A stretch of 64,000 nucleotides of DNA, from the NCBI RefSeq assembly GCF_015207005.2, contig NZ_JADEXS020000001.1, forward strand, positions 1,426,001 through 1,490,000. Reading direction: 5' to 3'. Under the pieces are notes generated by a model. It saw only the letters and a list, made by a program, of their open reading frames with translations, was not told the DNA's origin and made no database searches. Source of the DNA: Desmonostoc muscorum LEGE 12446. Its GTDB lineage: Bacteria > Cyanobacteriota > Cyanobacteriia > Cyanobacteriales > Nostocaceae. The position numbers and the translations under genes are program-made. Positions 58,513 through 64,000 of the stretch are shown one piece after another; the stretch's first letter is position 1, and each line of letters starts with the position of its first letter.

Positions 58513-59802
58513 CTAATTACCTGGTAATATCAATTTTTTGGTTAAAGTAGCTATGGGACTACTAAACCACTCTATAATTTTTGGAATTTTATCTTGATTC
58601 TTCCATAGCCATTTAACCGCTGTAGTGAATTTCTCCATTTGTTGCCTACTCATCAAATTGAGAAAAACTTTTTCTTGTGCTTGCAACCACTTATCATCTG
58701 TTTGCCAAAGTTTTTGAATTACCCAATGCTCCATTATCGATGAAGTGAAAGAGTAAATTTTTTTCTCTTCATTGTGAGTCACTACACCTTGTTCTTCGAG
58801 TTTGATTAGCTCTGCTTCTCTTTGGCTAAAAATTAATTCAATGCCACTCACATCAAATTGTTTTTGTTTGTGCAGGCGGCCTTTTAAAGCCGAAAGAGCC
58901 ATGAGCATCAATAAAGTTTGTTCTACTTCACTACACCTTTCCCAAATATTTTCAAAAATTTGTTGTGTATTACTTTCAAAATCGCTAACAAATTTATCTG
59001 CATCTGGTGCATTTGCAGTGAGTAAATCTCTATGGAGTAGAAACCCAGATATTTGTAGCAAAGACGGATGTCCGCCTGTAATGTCTTTAATTGCTTCCCG
59101 TAATTCTGGTACTCTTAATATCTTAAATATGTCGTCAATTTCAGTGTTATTAAACGTTTTAAGTCGTAAAAATAAATAATGGTTGTACCACGGTGAAGCA
59201 TTCGGATTGAGCTTTGGCCCTAGTTCATTGAGACGCTTCAGAGAAGTAACAATCATCGACATATGTTGTCCTTCCGCAGAGTGAACAGCCAAATTACGGC
59301 ACTCACTCAAAAATCTTTGCATTGCATCTTCATCGTATTCGTCCTTCGGATCGAGTGCTACATGAAAGTCATCTATTAGCAACACGAGATATTTATTTTG
59401 TACTTTCAGCTTTTTTAATATCTGTCGCAGGCTATCTTTAGTCGGCTTTCCTGCTTGCAGAATTGTATCAATTTCAGCCTCAAATGCAGATTGACCTGCA
59501 AATTTGTCTTTCACAACGCTTATTATTTCTCCCCAAAAATCCGAGGGACTGAAAGGAGTAATATTCTCGCAACTAAAACGAACAATTACAGCTTCAGATG
59601 AGTCCATTCCGTGGTCTTCCCAAGCTTGGGGTGATTCTAGTTTCTGCAAAAAGGAGGTTTTCCCCATCCCTGGACCTCCCCAAATCGCTAGGTGGCTGCG
59701 GTTATAAATTTGATCGAAGGCAGCGGCAATTTCTGATGCTCTCCCTACGAAATGCTCTGGACGTACTGGTTTTCCGACAATAAAAGGATTTGGTTGTGAC
59801 AT
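58513..59802 (-). CDS. AAA-ATPase without ligand-binding domain (429 aa)
   Basis: The first gene of the three-gene set. It begins NPFIVGKPVRPEHFVGR, like the two fusions, and has P-loop WGGPGMGKTS (~42-50), Walker B YLVLLIDDFHVAL (~138-150), a sensor/arm region and a C-terminal winged-helix-like part (RQREAELIKLEEQGVVTHNE). No membrane segment is evident. It may interact with, or regulate, the fused proteins, perhaps by hetero-oligomerisation. This is inferred from co-direction, 14-bp spacing and the shared N-terminus. The family resembles STAND/Orc-like AAA proteins. Confidence 0.82.
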   Translation of the reverse strand: MSQPNPFIVGKPVRPEHFVGRASEIAAAFDQIYNRSHLAIWGGPGMGKTSFLQKLESPQAWEDHGMDSSEAVIVRFSCENITPFSPSDFWGEIISVVKDKFAGQSAFEAEIDTILQAGKPTKDSLRQILKKLKVQNKYLVLLIDDFHVALDPKDEYDEDAMQRFLSECRNLAVHSAEGQHMSMIVTSLKRLNELGPKLNPNASPWYNHYLFLRLKTFNNTEIDDIFKILRVPELREAIKDITGGHPSLLQISGFLLHRDLLTANAPDADKFVSDFESNTQQIFENIWERCSEVEQTLLMLMALSALKGRLHKQKQFDVSGIELIFSQREAELIKLEEQGVVTHNEEKKIYSFTSSIMEHWVIQKLWQTDDKWLQAQEKVFLNLMSRQQMEKFTTAVKWLWKNQDKIPKIIEWFSSPIATLTKKLILPGN

Positions 59803-60158
59803 TTATTAATAAAAATTTAAGTGAAATCCAGTAATTATAGTATCACTTTTATGTAGCATCATGAAATGCTTGCTAGGCTTGATGTAATATGCTCTTAACA
59901 AGGACTGGCAACTGACTGGGGAATAGTTTTTCTAATACGTCGTAACCTAGATTCTCAATGCCCCATGCCTAATCCCAAATTTGTAAAGCGCCAGCCGTTC
60001 TATAAGTGAAGGCTGACGCTTTACGAGTTTATATTTATTTAGTATCCGCTAGAGTCTTTTTTAGCTGACTCCATGTTATTAATACTTATGATCCCCGATT
60101 TTTGGATTCCAGTAAGATTCCTTAATCATTTCTTTAGATTTACTTTCCTGATGATTTC
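59803..60158. other. upstream region of the AAA operon with a hairpin
   Basis: About 350 bases that must contain the promoter of the three AAA genes (minus strand). A stem AAAGCGCCAGCC/GGCTGACGCTTT near 59986-60022 probably ends the YqeG transcript. No other feature. Confidence 0.45.
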
Positions 60159-60698
60159 TCAAGTTTTGTGAATTTTGCTTTTCTTGGGGGTGATAGAGGC
60201 TCCTAGTATTTCAGATACCCAAACTTCAAAATTCCGGATGGGATGAGACCGCAGGGCAGCGTCTGGATGGATAATTGGTTCAACCAAAATGGTAAACATT
60301 CCCAAACGATTACCTGCTAAAACATCGGTAAACAAGCGATCGCCTACCATCCCTACTTGATGCACTGGTAGATTCATTGCTTGCAGTGCTGCTCTAATTT
60401 TACGTCGGGAAGGCTTAGCTGCACCCAAGTAGTAAGGTAAATTGAGCGATCGCGCAATTCCACCAATTCGCGCTTCACTCAAGTTATTGCTCACCAACCA
60501 CAACGCAGTACAAGCACGAATTTCCTCTACCCAGCTTTGCAGTTCTGGGGAAGCCATCCCCACCCTAAAGGGTACCAAAGTTTCATCTACATCCAACACC
60601 AGCCCCTTGAGACCGTATTGTTGGATAATATCTGGTGTCAGATTTAATACTGAACCTTCTAAAATTAAGTCAGGCTGTAAAAGATTGTTCCAGGTCAT
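60159..60698 (-). CDS. YqeG-family HAD-IIIA phosphatase
   Basis: A 179-residue HAD-IIIA protein, relative of bacterial YqeG and of plant/cyanobacterial PGP phosphatases. Motif I is LVLDVDETLVPF, motif II WLVSNNLSEARI, motif III GAAKPSRRKIRAAL and motif IV MVGDRLFTDVLAGNRLGM. A phosphatidylglycerophosphate phosphatase role has been shown for related proteins, so that is the likeliest function, but it is not proven from sequence. I chose the ATG at 60698. Confidence 0.88.
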   Translation of the reverse strand: MTWNNLLQPDLILEGSVLNLTPDIIQQYGLKGLVLDVDETLVPFRVGMASPELQSWVEEIRACTALWLVSNNLSEARIGGIARSLNLPYYLGAAKPSRRKIRAALQAMNLPVHQVGMVGDRLFTDVLAGNRLGMFTILVEPIIHPDAALRSHPIRNFEVWVSEILGASITPKKSKIHKT

Positions 60699-60752
60699 AG
60701 TCAACAGGCGAATGTAAATAGCTCTAGACAAAAGAGCATAACTCAATACAGT

Positions 60753-61379
60753 TTAGTTAGTCGAACTCCATCCTGGAATATCTCCACGAACACTTTGAGA
60801 TAAAATCCCTAAAATTTTATCTATTTCTTTGATGTAATAATTATTCAAATCAATAAATATCTCACTTTCTTCTAACTTCAAAAACTTCCAAATATGCCCC
60901 GTTGTCACCGCACCATAAATTTTTTTAATTTCATTTCCTTCCTGTTGATTAAACAATTGTGCTGCCAAAATTGCCGCCGCACATTGACCTAATCCACCTT
61001 TAATATTTTCATTTTTGGCTTCAAAAATAATCACCACAGGCACATTAATTGTTAGTTGATCTTTAGAACGACTGATAATAAAATCACAATAGCCATTCAG
61101 ACCTTTTTCTGCATCTACATTAAAGTCTGTTCCAGAGAATAAGCTAATTGGATAATTAGCCCTACGTCTTACCTCCAATAATATTGGTGTAATAATCATT
61201 TCTGAACGAGCTTTTTCAGTATTAATTGCTAAAGCTAGTTCTGTAGTTTCTTCTAAAGTATTTGTCAGTTTTTCACTTGCCTGTAAAGGTTCTACATTCG
61301 CACACAAATCACTGTCTTCATCAATGCGGATGCTGAATGACTTTTTAAATTTACTTAGTGTAAAGTCGCTATAAGCCAT
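60753..61379 (-). CDS. stand-alone PD-(D/E)XK-like nuclease-fold protein
   Basis: A 208-residue cyanobacterial protein from the ATG at 61379. The core LNGYCDFIIS, then VVIIFEAKNENIKGGLGQC and AAILAAQLFN, matches the D...(E/Q)xK...Q pattern of PD-(D/E)XK folds, as in type I restriction N-terminal domains; GAVTTGHIWKFLKL follows. No helicase, methylase or specificity gene is nearby, so it is not a complete restriction system. The role is unknown. The upstream in-frame extension runs through STRR sequence and is not used. Confidence 0.75.
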   Translation of the reverse strand: MAYSDFTLSKFKKSFSIRIDEDSDLCANVEPLQASEKLTNTLEETTELALAINTEKARSEMIITPILLEVRRRANYPISLFSGTDFNVDAEKGLNGYCDFIISRSKDQLTINVPVVIIFEAKNENIKGGLGQCAAAILAAQLFNQQEGNEIKKIYGAVTTGHIWKFLKLEESEIFIDLNNYYIKEIDKILGILSQSVRGDIPGWSSTN

Positions 61380-61564
61380 TTTCAGCACCTCATAGCAATT
61401 TTGGATTTTAGATTTTGGATTTTGGATTTTAGATTGAAGATCCTTGCCCAAGTCTTTTTTGCAGAACCTTCAACAATACTACTTTTTTCAATTTCGTATC
61501 AATGTAATTGAGCATGAAAAAAAAATTAGGTAGTCCCAATTAAAAAATTCAAAAATTTTTCATC

Positions 61565-62137
61565 TTACTCTACTTCATTAAAAAGATGTTCCTCTAAAAG
61601 CGGTTGTACTTGACGAAACTCTTCTGGAGAAAGTAATTCCGGTTCACCTGTTTTCGTTATTCGTGCAAAAAATAACAGCGGATCGAGGGGTGTATAGATT
61701 GCATACTCCTGATGTTCATCATAGAAGCTGGCCAATAGCTGTAATTGCTCCGGCTCTAAATCTGCTTCTTCGTCTTCGATTTCTAAAGTAAAGAGTTCTG
61801 ATTCTTCAACTGGCGGTAAATCACCTGCAACTGTCAGAGCATAAGCTGTATTCTTCAGTGTTAAGTTTTGCTCAGATAGTACAGCTTGGGCAGTGCTAAA
61901 AATTTGCTCAATAATGGCGTCATCTTCTACAAGAACTGCTTCTTCTTCCTCATCTTCACCTTGCCAGGAAAAAATTTCTACAGGTGAGTCTACAGGAAGA
62001 AGTAAAACATATTCTTGTCCATCTACCTCAAGGGAATGCTCGATGTAACATTCGAGCGATCGCCCTTTGTCATCGGTTAAAGTGATGGAACCCGCATGAG
62101 CGTTATCATTTTCTTCAGGAAATGTAGAGAAAGACAT
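61565..62137 (-). CDS. DUF3727 protein
   Basis: A 190-residue acidic protein with DUF1292/DUF3727-type regions: TLTDDKGRSLECYIEHSLEV near the start and YILY-like YAIYTPLDPLLFFARI near the end. The family occurs in cyanobacteria and plastids. No enzyme motif is seen and the function is unknown. I chose the ATG at 62137 because upstream residues are not family-like. It lies downstream of ruvX on the same strand. Confidence 0.83.
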   Translation of the reverse strand: MSFSTFPEENDNAHAGSITLTDDKGRSLECYIEHSLEVDGQEYVLLLPVDSPVEIFSWQGEDEEEEAVLVEDDAIIEQIFSTAQAVLSEQNLTLKNTAYALTVAGDLPPVEESELFTLEIEDEEADLEPEQLQLLASFYDEHQEYAIYTPLDPLLFFARITKTGEPELLSPEEFRQVQPLLEEHLFNEVE

Positions 62138-62256
62138 GGCCAAATGTAGAACTTTAATAAATACCAGCAAGTTTGTAAATCGTTTAACTATCAAATAGCT
62201 TTACACGTAGATCCAAATGCTGGGTAATCGTTTTCAGAATATCATGTTAAAAGGTA

Positions 62257-62733
62257 TCAATAGTCAATAGCTGCCACTGAACTGTGGGAATTAATACGCC
62301 TAGTATCGAGCCATTGTTGCAAAATCAAAGAGGCTGCCTTGCGGTCAATCAAAGCTTTATGGCGTGATGGGGAGCGATTCTCAGCTATGAGCAGTTGTTC
62401 TGCTTGAAATGAAGTTAATCGCTCATCTACGTATTCCACAGGCAAATTCAGCGTCTTTGCAAGTCTTTTGGCAAATTTTTGCACTTGACGTGCCTGAAAT
62501 CCTAGTGAGCCATCCATTGAATAAGGTAAACCCATAATCAGGATTTGCACCCGACGTTCATTAATTATTTGCCGGATTTGCTGGACATCCTGCTCAAAAG
62601 ATGTACGCTCAATTGTGGTGATACCTGTGGCAATCAAACCCGTGCCATCGCACCCAGCAACACCAATCCGCTTGCTACCCAAATCTAATCCCAAAGCTGA
62701 AATAAAGGGTTTTGCTTGCTCTTGCGGTATCAC
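62257..62733 (-). CDS. ruvX: ruvX, YqgF-type Holliday junction resolvase-like protein
   Basis: RuvX/YqgF is an RNase H-fold protein involved in rRNA (16S) processing and perhaps junction resolution. The 158-residue protein has LDLGSKRIGVAGCD at the start, GLPYSMDGSLGFQARQVQKF in the middle and VDERLTSFQAEQLL, then DRKAASLILQQWL at the end, all family-typical with the catalytic acidic residues. The GTG at 62733 has AGGAGAATTA before it; an ATG at 62754 would overlap the upstream gene by 20 bp. Confidence 0.93.
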   Translation of the reverse strand: MIPQEQAKPFISALGLDLGSKRIGVAGCDGTGLIATGITTIERTSFEQDVQQIRQIINERRVQILIMGLPYSMDGSLGFQARQVQKFAKRLAKTLNLPVEYVDERLTSFQAEQLLIAENRSPSRHKALIDRKAASLILQQWLDTRRINSHSSVAAIDY

Positions 62734-62734
62734 A

Positions 62735-63973
62735 CTAATTCTCCTGCTGTGCATCTGCTGATTCCGGAATCGGCAATGCTTCCATGCTAGTGTTTTTTAC
62801 CGAAAAATTAATCGGTTCTGATTTGCTTGGCTGTGGTCTATCTGACGATGGTGACTTTCCTGGTTGTACCCACGACATTCCGCCTGGTATGGGTTTTCGA
62901 GCCGGTTGTAGACCTTGTAGCATATCAGTCCACTGAATTCCTTCTAAGGAGACGAATTTTGACTCCCGTAGCTTGTGCCAAACAGAGCGAGACATAATTA
63001 GCGTATGTTCTATACGTTTTGCCCCGATTCGCTCCAAATACTCTTCTCGCTCTGCCTGATAATCGGAAGAAGCTAATTGTAAGCCTTGTTGAGGAAAATC
63101 TTGGGCAATACGAGCCAGTTGAGATAGTAATTCTGGATACAGCCAAGTGTAAGCAGGATGAACCGTCAGCGTTGCAACGTGGGGTACTTCGCCCTTCCGG
63201 TCAAGTTGCACCTGAAAATAGCCGATGGCGGCTTTGCGTTGGGGTTCAAATACGTAACCACTCACTACTTCTGTTTTGGTTACCCATTGCTTGACGGCAT
63301 CAGTTAAAGCGCCGAACAAACTCGTTTTAAAGTCACGGGTATTGCGGTCAAAAACTTGACGTACCAAAGGCGGCATTGATGCCGTATCTAATTGATATAA
63401 CAGCTGGGCATCAGCATTGCTCACTGGCAAGAGGTTGGGTAAATCTGGCTCTGCTTGTGCCAATTCAACAAGCAATTCCGGCTCGATTTCCCAGTATGTC
63501 ATTTCTGCCAGACGCTGAAATCCATTTTGTCGATACAGTGCCAGCGCTTCTATGTCGTTGATGTTAACTTCCAGTAGCCAAGTGCGAGCTTCCAAAATCG
63601 ATTCAAAGCAATGACGCAAAAGCTGGGAGCCAATTCCTTGTTTATCCGCACCACGTTCTAGTAACACTTGATCGATGCGCCAAGTACTGCGTGTGCGGTT
63701 AAAAGGTGACACTTGAATCATCCCTAGAAGCATCCGCCCTTGCTCTGCTACATAAGCGCAGAGGCCATACTGTAGCGGGTTAGGAAACCAACTCAAAAAT
63801 TTGAGTAATCCATACCAGCGACGCAGCCTTTGCATCTGGCTGATGGCAAAATTTGCTCCCTTGGGAGTAAGGGCTGCGAATGACTCTTGAGTTATGCGCT
63901 CAATTCCGTCCAGATCCCGGTATTGGACTGGTCGGATGACAACGCTGAGATTTCGGGGAAGTAATGAAGTCAT
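62735..63973 (-). CDS. GNAT-family N-acetyltransferase, two-part protein
   Basis: A 412-residue protein. The N-terminal half (~1-170) is a GNAT domain: VVIRPVQYRDLDGIERI, then KQGIGSQLLRHCFES as the acetyl-CoA loop and VNINDIEALALYRQNGFQRL as the late motif. The second half (~190-350) looks like a degenerate second GNAT-like domain (VHPAYTWLYPELLSQLARIA). A polar tail follows. The substrate is unknown. ATG at 63973 is preferred; its stop is 1-2 bp before the ruvX start, giving a ruvX-linked operon. Confidence 0.85.
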   Translation of the reverse strand: MTSLLPRNLSVVIRPVQYRDLDGIERITQESFAALTPKGANFAISQMQRLRRWYGLLKFLSWFPNPLQYGLCAYVAEQGRMLLGMIQVSPFNRTRSTWRIDQVLLERGADKQGIGSQLLRHCFESILEARTWLLEVNINDIEALALYRQNGFQRLAEMTYWEIEPELLVELAQAEPDLPNLLPVSNADAQLLYQLDTASMPPLVRQVFDRNTRDFKTSLFGALTDAVKQWVTKTEVVSGYVFEPQRKAAIGYFQVQLDRKGEVPHVATLTVHPAYTWLYPELLSQLARIAQDFPQQGLQLASSDYQAEREEYLERIGAKRIEHTLIMSRSVWHKLRESKFVSLEGIQWTDMLQGLQPARKPIPGGMSWVQPGKSPSSDRPQPSKSEPINFSVKNTSMEALPIPESADAQQEN

Positions 63974-64000
63974 TTTTATTCCAGCCGCCATTTAGCCTTA

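Noticed and set aside
60753..61379. Type I restriction system
   Set aside because: Only a nuclease-fold protein is present; no helicase, methyltransferase or specificity subunit is near.

Overview
The window comes from the chromosome of a filamentous, heterocyst-forming cyanobacterium (Nostoc/Nodularia/Anabaena type). The evidence is a molybdenum nif cluster with hesA, hesB and the heterocyst ferredoxin fdxH, a Hup uptake hydrogenase with its hyp maturation operon, a CnfR/PatB regulator next to fdxB, frequent GCGATCGC (HIP1) octamers, and abundant 7-bp tandem repeats (STRRs) of the kind seen in Nostocales. No rRNA, tRNA, CRISPR array, prophage or complete insertion sequence was recognised.

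Region by region: 1-5200 is the 3' end of a nif cluster (nifN end, nifX, DUF269, DUF683-like, nifW, hesA, hesB, fdxH, feoA) facing a small molybdate-binding protein (mop). 5.8-8.5 kb holds an ankyrin protein, a SagB-like double nitroreductase, a small protein of unknown family, and hupW, the HupL-processing protease. 8.6-10.5 kb is a patch of small mobile-type genes: an HNH nuclease module, toxin-antitoxin remnants and one intact PIN-domain pair. 10.5-15.5 kb holds three poorly known genes and hupL and hupS (uninterrupted). 15.9-17.2 kb holds a MITE-like element and a duplicated Rpn-family nuclease. 17.7-28.5 kb is the extended hyp operon: TPR protein, two small membrane proteins, NifU-Rieske protein, NHL protein, hypF, hypC, hypD, a tautomerase-like protein, hypE, hypA, hypB. 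28.6-33 kb is accessory (Rpn nuclease, flavin monooxygenase and partner, small unknown genes). 34-36.4 kb has cysteine synthase, an ArsC-like nitrogenase-associated protein and a cysteine-dioxygenase-like cupin. 36.7-41 kb is a cytochrome c oxidase operon (ctaC-ctaD-ctaE). 41.7-44.6 kb has fdxB and, divergently, cnfR/patB. 44.8-52.4 kb is mixed housekeeping and accessory genes. 52.5-59.8 kb carries three co-directional AAA-ATPase genes, two of which are fused to a membrane anchor and an extracytoplasmic ligand-binding domain. 60-64 kb is housekeeping (YqeG phosphatase, nuclease-like protein, DUF3727, RuvX, GNAT).

Most of the first 45 kb fits one physiology: life of the micro-oxic heterocyst. 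Nitrogenase cofactor assembly, electron donors (FdxH, FdxB), metal handling (FeoA, Mop), recycling of the H2 made by nitrogenase (HupSL, HupW, Hyp), oxygen removal by a terminal oxidase (Cta) and the nif activator CnfR lie within about 45 kb.

The best candidates for something undescribed are the three-gene AAA/periplasmic-binding-fusion locus (52.5-59.8 kb), an Rpn nuclease with an apparent internal short product that also survives as a separate duplicated ORF (16.1-17.2 kb), two copies of a small-protein plus HNH-nuclease module, and a family of small proteins each placed directly after a flavoenzyme gene. Gene boundaries and families were read by eye. Functions not tied to a recognisable motif are marked as inference.
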